This document shows, piece by piece, positions 40,384 to 52,753 of a stretch of 64,000 nucleotides of DNA. Below the pieces are notes generated by a model that ran no database searches, had not been told where the DNA came from, and saw nothing but the letters and a program-made list of their open reading frames with translations. Origin of the DNA: Panulirus ornatus (Eukaryota; Arthropoda; Malacostraca; Decapoda; Palinuridae); NCBI RefSeq assembly GCF_036320965.1, contig NC_092232.1, forward strand, positions 57,730,200 through 57,794,199, in the 5' to 3' direction. The translations under genes were made by a program, and so were the position numbers. Each line of letters starts with the position of its first letter. The stretch's first letter is position 1.

Positions 40384-40467
40384 GGCAAGATGGCCGGGTG
40401 GTTTAAGGCGCTGCTTTCAAATCATTGTCTGGTCTTCCGGGCCTGGGTTCGAGTCCCGCTCCTGATA
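40384..40467 (+). pseudogene. tRNA-Leu(CAA)-like pseudogene
   Basis: Class II layout with a long variable arm, D arm GGCCGGGTGGTTTAAGGCG, anticodon CAA aligned with Leu tRNAs, and B box GGTTCGAGTCC. The acceptor and anticodon stems are poorly paired, and the intron normal for eukaryotic Leu(CAA) genes is absent. Confidence 0.5.
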
Positions 40468-40850
40468 AACATTTATCTTTCTTTTTTCCATAAAACATGA
40501 CTAACCCAGAGACAGCAGGAACCAACAGTTGGTTGGCACACAAGATATACACTAATCCCTGGGATGCTTCCATCCAATGGAAAATGAAAAACATACAATT
40601 GGAAAAACTTATTTTTTCCTGAAAACATGTTGACTTATATTCATTTAATGGTTACGAAAACTAAACAATATACACCAAGATGACTACAGGTTCAAAATAC
40701 TGTTACAAGGACAGATCAAGACAAAATCATGGTTTGTGGAGTTTAATTCTTTTAACTCAGTGTAACACGGGTATGTGGTATATTTAGACCATATTGTCTT
40801 GTTATATTAGGAAGACGAAACTGTATTGAATGTTTTACCGTTATTATCAT
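40468..40850. other. Spacer, no gene recognised
   Basis: No signal seen. Confidence 0.45.
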
Positions 40851-41308
40851 TATAGTATTTATCATAATTACATCATTATTATTACTATTATTATTATTAT
40901 CAACAATTTTATTATCATTATAGTACAGTACTATTTATCATAATTACATCATTATTATTACTATTATATTATTATCAACAATTTTATTATCATTATAGTA
41001 CAGTACTATTTATCATAATTACATCATTATTATTACTATTATTATTATTATCAACAATTTTATTATCATTATAGTACAGTACTATTTATCATAATTACAT
41101 CATTATTATTACTATTATCATATTATCAACAATTTTATTATCATTATAGTACAGTACTATTTATCATAATTACATCATTATTATTACTATTATCATTATT
41201 ATCATCATTATTATTATCATTATTGTTATTATCATTATTTTCATTATTATCATTATTATCATTATTACTATCATTATTGTCATTATTATCATTAGTATAA
41301 TTATCATA

Positions 41309-41373
<65 letters not shown>

Positions 41374-41560
41374 CATTATTATTATTATCATTATCATCAT
41401 CATCATTATTAGCATCATCATTACTATTATGTATCATTATTATTATCATCATCATTATCATTATTATTACCATTATCACTATTATTATCATTATCATTAT
41501 CATTATCATCATTTTTATCATTATTATGATCATTATGATTATAATTATCATTAAGTATAG
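40851..41560. repeat. ~73-bp tandem repeat and (ATT)n-rich DNA
   Basis: 40851-41190 holds four to five copies of a ~73-bp unit (ATTATCATTATAGTACAGTA plus TTTATCATAATTACATC). It passes into irregular ATT/ATC trinucleotide repeats, whose poly-Asn and poly-Ile translations are artefacts. Confidence 0.88.
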
Positions 41561-41877
41561 TATATCTGGTACTGAAGGATACAATATGCTGGTTATCAAG
41601 TGGGAAGTTAGATATGGTATGGATTGTCACTTCACATGTAGGTTAGTAGGAAATATATTGTGTACCTAACGTGTGTTGTTAAGCATTATAATCGTCCGAT
41701 AATGATAATGATTAAATCTTATTTCCTGATCTTATCAGTTATAAAACCAGATATATGAAATATCTTTCGTTGACCATATTTTTGTCTACAGTTCAGTATG
41801 TACATGTGTGTGTGGTCTTAAGATTTAGGTGACTAAGTATTGCAATTCACTGGCAGGTGTGGTACACATTATCACCG

Positions 41878-41990
41878 AGCCTGAGTCTCAAAGATCAAGG
41901 TCATGGGTTCGAATCTCCAACATTCAGTATGTTCATCCAACGTTATAGTGAAGATCTTGACGATGAATTAGGATTTTGACATTATCTGAA
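41878..41990 (+). pseudogene. Degraded tRNA and flank of the cassette block
   Basis: The phrase GGTCATGGGTTCGAATCTCC followed by CATTCAGTATGTTCATCCAACG and AGTGAAGATCTTGACG matches the 3' half of the Ile/Val-type tRNA and its downstream flank in the blocks. The 5' half of the tRNA is lost. Confidence 0.55.
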
Positions 41991-42165
41991 AGCGTTGGGT
42001 CAAAGATCAGTGATTTTAAGAGTTTAGTGAGATAGTATTGAAGTGGAGAGTGTAGTGGCTGAGGCCAAGAACCAGTGGTGTCCAGAGAGTAGTGAAGATA
42101 ATGACCCTTGTCCTGCCCCATTAGGTCAGGTCAAATGGCACTTAGCGAGGTAGCGAGTTAGAGTC

Positions 42166-42646
42166 AAGAACAGAGGAAGTATTTTGGGAGCAAGTGAGTG
42201 AGTGTGTCAGCAGTTATGATGTAAGAGACCAGGTATTAGTGATGGTGATTTAAATGTGAAGGTAAGTAATGTGGCAGTGGAAGGTATAACTGAGGTGCAT
42301 GGAAATGGTGAACAACTTGTGTTGTGTGTGTGTAAAGGACTGGTGATTGGGAATACCTGGTTTGTAAAATGTGATATACATAAATATACGTATGTGAGTA
42401 GGAGAGATGGCCAGCGGGCATGACTGGATTACATGTTAATTGAAAGACGTGTAAAAGAAAGACTTTTGGATGTAAATGTGCTGAAAGGGGCAGCTGGTGT
42501 GATGTTTGATCACCATCTTGTGGAGACGACAGTGAAGATCTGAAGAGGTTTTCGAATGAGGAAACAATGTCGGGGAGAAGAGGTGGCGAGAGGAAGTGAA
42601 CTTGGAAAAGAGACTTGTGTGAAGAAATACCAAGAGAGATTGAGTG
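42166..42646 (+). pseudogene. Old LINE endonuclease fragment (L7)
   Basis: Diverged copy of the L4 endonuclease region (corresponding to about RQVFWEQLNECV through GKETCVGKYQERL), with frameshifts and stops. Recognisable phrases are GLVIGNTWF, YTYVSRRDGQRA and DHHLVE. Older than the other copies. Confidence 0.75.
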
Positions 42647-43236
42647 CCACATACACTCTTACTGTGTAAATATCCCTTTCTATGAGATGACGTAAAGATG
42701 TTGATGAACAGAGGAGTTGGGATATGACATGAAAAAGTTGGAGAATAAATGAAGGAAAGATTGAGATATACAGATGACTGGCGGACCGCCATGATGGTTG
42801 TCAATCTAGCCAGCTGGGTTATTATTTATAAGTTGTGTTTAGTTGTAGGTCCAAGTTTGTTGTCATGATATAATGTTGACTGCCAGTGAGTACCTGGCTG
42901 GCGCGGGTGCCACAAGGCTGGGTCAAGTGTAGTGTAAGTGTGGTCTAGGGATGGTGTGTGTACCACTTGTAGATGATGGGCCGCATCATGACCTGCCGGT
43001 TATAACATCTTGACCAAGATCTTCTCCACCTGCTGCTGCTGCTACACTTGCAACTCTCCTTTTCTAAGGCCGTTTTTATGCTTCATGTAACTTTGTCTTT
43101 TTTTCAATTATTCTAAAGCTATAACTACAAAATTATTTTTACTATGTAGTTTCTGTGAAAATATACTCTGAAAGCACATCGCTGTCGGCTTCCAGGCATT
43201 GCCCATCTGATACAATAATTGGTGGCAGGTGACAGT
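42647..43236. other. Spacer, no gene recognised
   Basis: No coding, RNA or mobile-element signal seen. Confidence 0.45.
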
Positions 43237-43935
43237 TGATATAGAACGGTTGTGACCAGTGTGACCACGTGGGGTTTGTAACTGGTTGAGGCCAGCGTGA
43301 CCACGTGGGCTTGTGACTAGTTGAGGTCAGCGTGACCAGGTGGGGCTTGTGACTGGTTGAGGTCAGCGTGACCAAGTTGGGTCGTGACTGGTTGAGGCCA
43401 GCGTGACCACGTGGGCTTGTGACTAGTTGAGGTCAGCGTGACCACGTGCGGCTTGTGACTGGTTGAGGTCAGCGTGACCATGTGGGGCTTGTGACTGGTT
43501 GAGGCCAGCGTGACCACTTGCAGTTGTGACTGGTTGAGGCCAGCGTGGCTACGTGGGGTTGTGACTGGTTGAGGACAGTGTGACCACGTGGTGTTGTGAC
43601 TGGTTGAGGCCAGCGTGACCACATGAGGTTGTGACTGGCTGAGGCCAGCGTGACCACGTGGTGCTGTGACTGGTTAAGGCCAGCATGACCACATGGTGCT
43701 CTGACTGTTTGAGGCCAGGGTGACCACATGAGTTTGTGACTGGTTGAAGCCAGCGTGACCACTGGGGTTGTGACTGGTTGAGGCTAGCGTGACTACGTGG
43801 GGTTGTGACTGGTTGAGGCCAGTGTGACCACGTGGGGCTTGTGACTGGTTTAGGCAAGAGTGACCACGTGGGGCTTGTGACTGGCTGAGGCCAGTGTGAC
43901 CACGTGGAGTTGTGACTGGTTGTGGTCGGCGTCCA
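43237..43935. repeat. ~36-38-bp degenerate tandem array, ~18 copies
   Basis: Unit GTTGTGACTGGTTGAGGCCA plus GCGTGACCACGTGGGG. Many units contain CACGTG, often as CCACGTGG. Copies diverge and differ in length, so no frame is conserved; repetitive peptides (TWSHWPQPVT) are artefacts. Confidence 0.85.
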
Positions 43936-44705
43936 CAAGGTCGTTATCTTAGTATTTCAGGAACGGAGGAAGATCCACAGTGGACGTTTTACAAACACAA
44001 TGTTGAATCATCACAACTTTTACCGAATCTGATTGAAATCAATGAATGAAATATTTCAAATATGAAAAAATAAGACAAAAGAAAAAGAATGTTTATTAAT
44101 TCTTTCATTTTTTTACGATTATCTGAAATAATTGCCAGATACTCCAACCTTAGTAACAGTTTCTCTTTGTCTCATGTAGTCATAAAATCCCTACCTGTCT
44201 ATACCATGAATGGAAATGATCAATGAATCATTACATTTACTTTGACTCCAATTGGCTCTTCCATTATCTATATATGATGAAATTTGTCCATAGAAATTAA
44301 AGGTCAGAGGAGGATAGATAGTTCTACTTTTTCATGACTAATGGTGTTGTTCTTTGACAATATGCTGTACTGACCTAAGTTTATACGTATTACAGTAACG
44401 ATGTGAGAAGGTGATGATATTCCAGGTAAAGGTACAGATTACATCAGTAAACATACCTCTTACATAACTAACCCTGCCTGCCACCTGTGAGAGAAAGAAA
44501 CTCTCATGATCTTAATGTGTTCATTTGGAAGGGTTATAATGCCTGGTATCAAGGAAATGATATGCATACTGTAATACAGTGATCAATATTGTACGTCATA
44601 ATGTAAGTGGTGTGTGACTAACTATAGCTGTAATATTACCTGTTCATTCTTGCTACTAACACATGACACCAAGTTGTCTGTTAGTCTTATTATGTACATT
44701 AATAC
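43936..44705. other. Spacer, no gene recognised
   Basis: AT-rich, nothing recognised. Confidence 0.4.
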
Positions 44706-44850
44706 ACTGTTGTCTTGGCTTTACATCTCTACTAATGATGACACCTAAATCCTTCTCCTGCCTTGATAGTTTTATTTCCACATCTTAAGATGATACTGTA
44801 GTTTGCCTGCTATATGTACACAGTGTAAACATATGTCTACGGTAAATATC
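44706..44850 (-). pseudogene. CR1/L2-type LINE RT remnant
   Basis: Minus strand reads VEIKLSRQEKDLGVIISRDV then KPRQQC, a typical late-RT segment of CR1/L2-like elements. The next sequence (cctgctatNtgNacacagt) is shared with the copy near 26210. Confidence 0.6.
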
Positions 44851-44949
44851 ACTGGCCATTGTACACTGACGTTGTTCAGCAATGTAGACCCAAGAGAGAA
44901 CCTTAGACAGCATTACGGTATTTTGTGATGGACGAAAACTTGACTCAAT

Positions 44950-46600
44950 ACAAGAAAAATAATTACACCTTTACTGAGTCTGAGAACCTATCATTGATTG
45001 TCATAGAATCCAGATGTAAAATGTATATTGCTACCAGATTTCTATAGAAAGTACGTGAGACATTATATTTAAGCAAATTATCTAATACGATAATGAATAA
45101 AATCCCATAACTTTTCTGTAGCACATGGTACAGATATGTATGTAACGTGAAACCGGTAAAATTAACATATCTAACATAAAGATTTCTATTTTGCAGACAA
45201 CATAAATGTTTTACATATAGAAATCAGTAATATCTTCAACAACCTAAACATAATACCATCAAATTTTATATTACAAGGTTTTTATCCGGCTTTTACCCAT
45301 TAAAACGATATTGCCTACAGAAAAGTGATATAGTTATTATCAGCACAAGGATTACAAGGTTTTAAACAAGTTATGAGTTTATATTCTTCAAAACTTTAGT
45401 ACGATCCTTTATGTATACTTTGTAAAATAGACCTGTTTCTTTTACTGTGATGAACACTAATGACAAAATTATCCGCGTGTTACTTAGAAATATCATTCAT
45501 GAATTAAACTAAAGTATTTTTCAGAGAAAATCTATATTGATATAAAAACAAACAAACAATCAAGTTTGATAAACTAGAGTTCATTGAATGACAAATAAAG
45601 AATATGATATGTGAATTTCAACAACTTTATTAACATCACAAAACGAAATACATAACCCAAATAATATAAATCATCAAATGTTTAAAAAAAGAAGCCTTCT
45701 CATGACGTAAGCACTTATAGTATCGGCGGAATCCGGTAACACCTCTTGAATAGCATGTGGAAGACAGAGTAGAGTGGCTAGGGTCAGAAGCATGTTCTCC
45801 ACTTCAACTGACTAATGATATGTTAAGGAAAAAGGCAACACAAACACATACATCGATTGTAAGAATGGAATCAGGGATGAAACATCTATAACTAGAAAGG
45901 TTAAAGATACAAAGATGATGTAATACCTTTACCTGGGATCAGTAGCACCTGTGGTAATGGACACAGCTTTGTAATGCTTGATCACTTACAACTGATCAAC
46001 TTTAATACGAAAGTCTTAGGTATTGTCCCTCAGGAAAACTTTTTATAAATATTTATAAAACACATACATATGTTAGATATACACTATCTCTAGAATATAT
46101 CTTTACCTGGGACGTGTAACACTTGTGTGGATAGACACAACTTTGTAATGCATGATCCATTACACGAAATGAACTTCACTAACGAAGAGTTATACAACGC
46201 GTCGTTGGAGAACATTAATCAAATACCTATACAGAATTTTTATGTAAGATAAGAGGCATTTCATGATAGTAAACATAAAAAAGATGATGAAAGAAAAGGG
46301 AGGTAGAGGTAAATATTTTGTTAAAAGATGAAATACTCCAGCCTTAAACTAGCTCCTTGTATTGTATTTTCACTTAGATACCCACATGATAATGCATTCT
46401 GTTCTTTATAATCATAAATGTTTATTTTTTGATACGTTTTATCATTTCTTATATAACATTAAGGATTCAGGCTTAAAGATCTTGGTTCTGAACAACCATT
46501 ATAATGCAACACAATACATAATTATAATAAACAAATCATTCATCACAATGACCATTATGTTTTACCAGATTCTTTAAGTCCTCAGTCACGTTTGTTAATA
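44950..46600 (+). repeat. Family X copy 3 (uninterrupted)
   Basis: Reference copy of family X. It runs continuously through the point where copy 2 is split by the LINE, and so defines the empty site. No open frame with recognisable content. Confidence 0.7.
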
Positions 46601-47459
46601 TCGGTGCTGTTTCCTGTGGGGCCGGGTAGCGCAAGAAATGGATGAAGGCAAGCAAGTATGCATGTGTATATGTCATACATAAGATAAACAATTATCCTTG
46701 TATGAGGAAAGCATCTTGGTTGTGCGATTAATTTCATTTTTCTCTTCAATAATGAATATCGCCATAGTATAGTGAAGATATGCTTGATATGATCCTGTAA
46801 GCGCCAGCAGGCCAAAAACATCTTCAAGTAATGTAAAGTGTGTAGTGAAGATGGCTCTTAACCTGACCCGTGAGTGAACAGGATGGCATGTGATACTATC
46901 AAGGGAAACAATGTTGGCGTTTTGGTTTATTAATAAGAAATGTTATTATTCCCTTAACACAGTTACCAATCCCCGCCAGTGGCATAATTATCACTTTCAT
47001 GAATAAATTCACTGTAATTTTGATCACTGTCATCTTTACCATCCATAACATACAATTATATCACCAATCTAACTTATGTATTATCATTACTGTACATTAC
47101 GTACAATACAGTAGTAGTGATCTATCGTGTGTGATAAAAGATGGTGACGTCTTTCCCATACACATATCATTATCAAATATTTACCTTACTCTACATAGCA
47201 CACTACACTTCCCTATCAAAACACACGCCTCTTCCTGTCTTCAAGGTTATCATAACTACCCTACATTTTAACAGGATTAACCATCCTTGATATGCTCATA
47301 TTCATGCCTACCAAAAGTATTATCATAACTACTCGAGACAATACAAAAACATAACTACAACCATACGAAGTTTACAACCATACTATATTACCTATCCCGG
47401 ATATCAAGAGAACATGTCATCAACAATCTCTCACTAAAACAAAAACAGATCATCCATCA
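46601..47459. other. Spacer, no gene recognised
   Basis: 46605-46690 (TTTCCTGTGGGGCCGGGTAG) may be a remnant of a LINE 3' UTR subtype; otherwise nothing is seen apart from AGTGAAGAT motifs near 46770 and 46850. Confidence 0.35.
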
Positions 47460-48330
47460 TCATGTGCATTGTGCACAAAAACGTTCAACGTGTCCTGCCA
47501 AAGATTGGATCAACAAAACCTAAGGAAATGCTGCTCATGCTCCTGGACCGGCTACCATGGCGCAGTGGATCCACCTGGTCATTGGTTACCCTCCCATATT
47601 TTGCACCGGCATTGTTGTACCTTGTGGGTATGTGCAGGCGTGTGTTTCTCTCATGTCTTCGTAAGGGTGTTCGCCTGGCACTTTACACCATCTGGGTCAT
47701 TGTAGTCACCTGCTTCGTTCTCGAACAGGAGTTCTTGAGCGTGATGGACCGTCTGGTTGTGAGCGCAATAAGATGGCTCGTAGGTCTTGTGCGGAGAGTT
47801 GTGAGGAATATCGTGCGGGAACTCATATTCCAGGTGACTATGTTCCTCTTAGTGTTCATCATCCTCGTGAGAATGGTGGTGGTGGATGTAATGGTTCCTA
47901 TCATTAGAAAGGCTGACTACGCTGTGCAGGTCACACAGAAAGTCCATAGAATATTCTTGGATGAGATAGTTGTGGTACTTGTCGTGGAGGTGGCAAAGAT
48001 GATGCTCACTGGCATTCTTGTACTCATCGTAAAGATGGTCACAAAGGTCAGCATCTCTGTATGGTCAGTTGTCTTCAGAGTAGCAGTGATCTTGAAGACT
48101 ATGGCACAATCATTACCAACAACACATTAAGAATCCTCTCTCTCCTGGGGGCCTCATCGAGGAATTCTTCATCGTTGCAGCACTCAGTTTGATTTTCTGT
48201 TGTAGGCTGTTGGCTGGAGGCGCCGTTGTAGTAACAGTTTTGGTCCTGCGCACAGTGGTAACCGCTGCCATAGTACTTCTTCGTCCAGCAATTTACCTGA
48301 TTCAAATGACGTCGAAATTGGGTAAATACG
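47460..48330 (-). pseudogene. Doubtful decayed His/Asp-rich coding remnant
   Basis: One minus-strand frame reads as a normal hydrophilic protein in pieces (ADLCDHLYDEYKNASEHHLC, HLHDKYHNYLIQEYSMDFLC, HLEYEFPHDIPHNSPHKTYE) split by three stops. Another minus frame upstream gives a Cys-rich stretch (NCWTKKYYGSGYHCAQDQNC). The opposite strand has a 222-codon open frame that is extremely Val/Ile/Met/Leu-rich, which is what the antisense of His/Asp-rich codons looks like. I do not recognise the family, and either direction could be an accident. Confidence 0.25.
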
Positions 48331-48355
48331 TAGTAACCTTTGTTAAAGTGGTCCA

Positions 48356-48458
48356 CAGCAGAAAAGGGTGTGTTGAAATGGTTTGGACATATGGAGATAA
48401 TGAGTGAGGAAAGATTGCCAGGGCATGTGAAGCGTCTGGGGTAAACCATGGAAAGGTC
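48356..48458 (+). mobile_element. LINE C-terminal fragment with internal deletion (L8)
   Basis: Encodes KGCVEMVWT-type sequence matching [19 protein letters not shown], then jumps to the 3' UTR phrase GGCATGTGAAGCGTCTGGGG. Confidence 0.7.
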
Positions 48459-48617
48459 TGTGAGGCCTTGATGTGTAAAGGGAGCTATGGTTTCGGTGCA
48501 TTACACAAGACAGCTAGAGACTGAGTGTGAACGAATGTGGCCTTTGTTGTGTATTCCTGCCACTGTCTCGCTGTCTGTGTATGTATGCGCTGAAATATAT
48601 ATGTACGCATAAGTTGT

Positions 48618-48622
48618 TATTA

Positions 48623-48660
<38 letters not shown>

Positions 48661-48750
48661 GTTATTATTACTATTATCATTATCATTATTGTTATTATTA
48701 TTATTATCATTATCATTATCTCTATTATCATTATTATTATCATTATTATC

Positions 48751-48799
<49 letters not shown>

Positions 48800-48900
48800 C
48801 ATTATTATCATTATTATTATCATTATTATCATTATCATATTATCATTACTATTACTATTGCCATTACTGTTATCGTTATTATTATCATTATTACTATTAT
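48618..48900. repeat. (ATT)n-rich low-complexity DNA
   Basis: Irregular ATT/ATC/ACT repeats; the poly-Leu, poly-Tyr and poly-Ile frames are artefacts. Confidence 0.95.
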
Positions 48901-50187
48901 TCTTGCTTTGAAGAATGTATGTGAGAAACACTTAGAAATACAGATGGACTTTTAGGTAGCATTTATGGATCTAGAGAAGGAATAGGATAGGGTGGATACA
49001 GATCCTCTGTGGAAGGCAAGTTGCTAGAAGCAGTTAAAAGCTTTTACAAAGGATGTAAGGCATGTGCACAAGTAGGAAGAGAGGAAAGTGATTGGTTCCT
49101 AGGGAATGTCTGTTTGCATCAGGGGTGCGTGGGATCGCCATGGTAGTTAAATTTGTTTATGGATGGGGTAGTTAGGGAGGTGAATGCAAGAGTTTTGGAG
49201 AGAGGGGCTAGTATGCAGTCTGTTGTGGATGAGAGGGCTTGGGAAGTGAGTAAATTGTTGTTCACTGATAATACAGCGCTGGCGGCTGATTCGGGTGTGA
49301 AACTGCAGAAGCTGGTGACTGAGTTTGGTAAAGTGTGTGAAAGAAAAAAGTAAATGTGAATAAGAGCAAGGTTATTAGGTTCAGTGGGGTTGAGGGACAA
49401 GTTAATTGGAGGGTAAGTTTGAATGGAGAAAAGTGAAGAAAGTGAAGTGTTGTAGATATCTGTGAGTGGACTTGATAGCGGATGGAACGATGGAAGCGGA
49501 AGCGAGTCATTGGTTGAGGAAGAGAGCGAAGGTTCTGGGAGCGTTGAAGAATGTGTATGCTGGAGGGAAAGAATACTATCTCGAAAAGGAAAAATGAGTA
49601 TGTTTGAAGGAATAGTGCTTCCAACAATGTTCTATGGTTGCGAGGCGTGGGCTATAGATAGGGTTTTGCGGAGAAGATTGGATGTGTAGGAAATGAGATG
49701 TTTGAGGACAATATGTTATGTGAGGTGGTTTAAGTAATGAAAGGGTAATAGAGATGTGTGGTAATAAAAAGAGTATGGTTGAGAGAACAGAAGAGGGTGT
49801 ATTGAAATGGTTTCGTCGCATGGAGAGAATGAGTGAGGAAAGATTGACAAAGAGGATATATGTGTCAATGTTAAAAGGAATGAGGAGAAGTGGGAGACCA
49901 GATTGGAGGCGGAAGGATTAAGTGTAAAAAGATTTTGAGCGGTCATTTTCATATACGGCGGGGTTGCGATGGGAATGGTTAAAGGCAGCAGGTATGGATA
50001 TGTACATGGGTATATACGTATATGTTTGTGTATGTATTTGTTTGTCTACGTTGAAATGTATAGGTATGTATATGTGCGTGTGTGGACGTGTATGTATGTC
50101 TATGTGTATGTGGGTGGGTTGGTGCCATTCTTTCGTCTGTTTCCTTGAACTACCTTCTAGCGCTGGAGACAGCGACTAAGTATAAGA
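48901..50187 (+). pseudogene. Old degenerate LINE copy (L9)
   Basis: Starts at FALKNVCEKYLEKQMD inside the RT and runs to a 3' UTR ending AGCGACTAAGTATAA. It carries several in-frame stops and small deletions (for example TTTTAGGTAGC after QMD, and loss of the A-box segment end). The 3' UTR is a longer variant with a GTATGTATATG-rich stretch. Far more diverged than L1-L6. Confidence 0.8.
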
Positions 50188-50275
50188 TTATCTGGTGGAG
50201 GCAATGGTGAAGATCTGTAGGGATTTTCAGAAAAGAAGAATGTTGGGGTGAAGAGAGTGGTGCGCTAGATGAGAC
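50188..50275 (+). mobile_element. LINE endonuclease-end fragment (L10)
   Basis: Matches LVEAKVKISMGFQKRGVNVGVKKVVR with frame damage; it abuts the L9 tail directly. Confidence 0.6.
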
Positions 50276-50284
50276 TTGTGAAAA

Positions 50285-51180
50285 TGTTATGTGCTTCAAA
50301 ATGTTACAGAAGACTTAAGGAATTTGATGAAACATAATGTTGTTCTGATAGATTATTTGTTTATAAGGACTATATATTGTGTTGAACTTTAATGGTTGTT
50401 TAAACCAATGCGTTTCAGCTAGAATCAGTAAAGATTATAAGAAATTCAAATAAGTTGATAAAAACAAATCTATATTATCATAAACAACAGAATATTTTCT
50501 CTGGGGATCTAAAAGAAAAACAACAGAAGTGAACTAGTTTAAGGCAGGAGTATCTCATTTTCGTAACAAACTATATACTATTACGTCCCTTTTCTATCAT
50601 AAATCTTATGTTTACTTTCAACAAATGTCTTGTATCTATAATAAAAATTCGGTATAGAGATTTGTTGAATGTTCTCCAGCGAGCCGTTGTATGAGTCTTC
50701 GTTAGTGAAGTTCATTTCGTGTAATGGATCATGCATTACAAAGTTGTGTCCATCCACACAAGTGTTACACGTCCCGGGTAAAGATATATTCTAGAAATGG
50801 CGTCTATCTAACACAGATACGTCTTCTGTAGATATTTGTAAAACATTCTTCTGAGGGACAATGCCTAAGACTTTCGTAATAAAGTTGATCAGTTGTAAGT
50901 GATCAAGCATTACAAAGGTGTGTCCATTGCCACAGGTGCTAGTGATCCCGGGCGGGTCAAGGTATTTCACCATCTTTGTTTCCTCAACACTTCTAGTTAT
51001 ATATGTTTCATCCTTGATGTGATCCTTACAATGAGTATTCATGGTTTGTAATTCTCTTCATCCTTATCATAGCATTAATCAGTTGAAGTGCAGAATACTT
51101 ATATGAAACTGACTACTGTATTCTGTTTGAGACATAATGCTATAAAAGGTGTTACCGGACTCCACTCATAAGTGGTTATG
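50285..51180 (-). repeat. Family X copy 4
   Basis: Inverted family X copy (tgtgtccattgccacaggtg, gttgatcagttgtaagtgatc). Sequence just beyond (51176-51230, ggttcacattctgggttcatgacc) recurs at 63950-64000. Confidence 0.65.
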
Positions 51181-51553
51181 GTTCACATTCTGGGTTCATG
51201 ACCTTTAGGTGATAGCCCTTAAATCCAACAACATATATACATCCTGTTATACAACTGATGTTACTGTCTGACGTATGTATGGTGCGGCTTGATGACCTTA
51301 CCTGCTGATGGTCAAACATGTTATCATGTTGCAAATATCGTGATTTGTATGTTTTGTTGTGTGGCACAGATTCTGGTGTAGATATCTTTAATAACCTTTA
51401 CCAGTTACTATCCAGTATAGTGAACGATAGACAGACTTACGTGTTACAGACTCCGTATGATAAACACCTGACGAACCTCGACACAAACATTTATATGTTG
51501 GGTAAGATCAGAGAACGAGTCGTCCAGTGGCAGAACATAAAACTACAACATGT

Positions 51554-51557
<4 letters not shown>
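51181..51557. other. Spacer, no gene recognised
   Basis: Nothing recognised apart from the flank of family X. Confidence 0.4.
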
Positions 51558-51600
<43 letters not shown>

Positions 51601-51603
51601 ACA
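51558..51603. repeat. (AAC)n microsatellite
   Basis: About 15 AAC units. Confidence 0.95.
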
Positions 51604-51856
51604 ACTGTTATGTGAAGATCTAGTTATTCAAAGTGAGATGATCACAAGGAAGTTAGGGATATAGAAGAGTAGGAGTGAGGTATAAGCTGGAGGCCCAGCC
51701 ACCGTGGCTGGTGCTATATAGAGCAGTGAGGGATAACACCATATCTTAACCCCTGGTGATGTGTGAGCTTATAAACACTGGTGGTATTTATGGCGGCCAC
51801 CAACCAGGAAGTAATGTTCACCAGGTATTGCTCTGCTCTACACTGATCCAACAACT

Positions 51857-52140
51857 ACAAGGATAATGTTGTTATAACCTTCTTGATCATGCTGGTTATA
51901 GAAGTATTATAGATACATGTTGGTGACACAAGGATAATGTTGTTATAACCTTCTTGATCATGCTGGTTATAGAAGTATTATAGATACATGTTGGTGACAC
52001 AAGGATAATGTTGTTATAACCTTCTTGATCATGCTGGTTATAGAAGTATTATAGATACATGTTGGTGACACAAGCATAATGTTGTTATAACCTTCTTGAT
52101 CATGCTGGTTATAGAAGCATTATAGATACATGTTGGTGAC
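51857..52140. repeat. 71-bp tandem repeat, 4 copies
   Basis: Four nearly identical units beginning ACAAGGATAATGTTGTTATA and ending ATACATGTTGGTGAC. Confidence 0.92.
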
Positions 52141-52604
52141 ACATCATAATGATGGTCTCGTCTGGTGTCCACATAACCACAGTACTTTACTACAGTACAT
52201 ACAGTAACATCGGTCGTAACAACACTATGTATGTAGTCGTGATTACCGTAACATGTGAGTGGCAAGACTGGATGACGTAACGTAACAATATCAGACTTCA
52301 TCATTCTCAATAGTTTAGATGGATCATTGAAAATTTGGCGTTGCTTCATGTTTTATCAGATGATAAAATGATAGCTGGCCTAATGACCTTCACAAGTCAC
52401 TGGTCATTAAATCCAACACAGCAACCAACCACTCAGGATGACCAGGAGGGAGCCACCTGGTGCAGACCAAGTGTACCAGCCTGGTGGAGAGGATCAACTG
52501 CTCCACCTCAGGATAAGAGCTGCTCAAGTTCTGTAGTGAGGGACACTCCAAGTGGCATGTGAAACTACCAGTCTTAGTTATAAACTACCGCCCGGCTGGC
52601 CGGT

Positions 52605-52719
52605 GGGTGGGTGGCTGTAGCCAACATGAACCCAGGGGCTACACACACACACACACACACACCGCCCACTGACCTGACCACCGGCCAGTGGGTGGCTGTG
52701 GCGAACATGAACCCAGGGG

Positions 52720-52750
<31 letters not shown>
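52605..52750. repeat. Two-copy duplication with (CA)n
   Basis: Phrase AACATGAACCCAGGGGCTAC followed by (CA)n occurs twice about 80 bp apart. Confidence 0.8.

Positions 52751-52753
<3 letters not shown>

Noticed and set aside
41144..41630. Poly-Asn and poly-Ile proteins
   Set aside because: Low-complexity ATT/ATC repeats read in different frames.
47462..48130. 222-residue multi-spanning membrane protein
   Set aside because: Its Val/Ile/Met/Leu excess is what the antisense of His/Asp/Glu codons gives; no family recognised.
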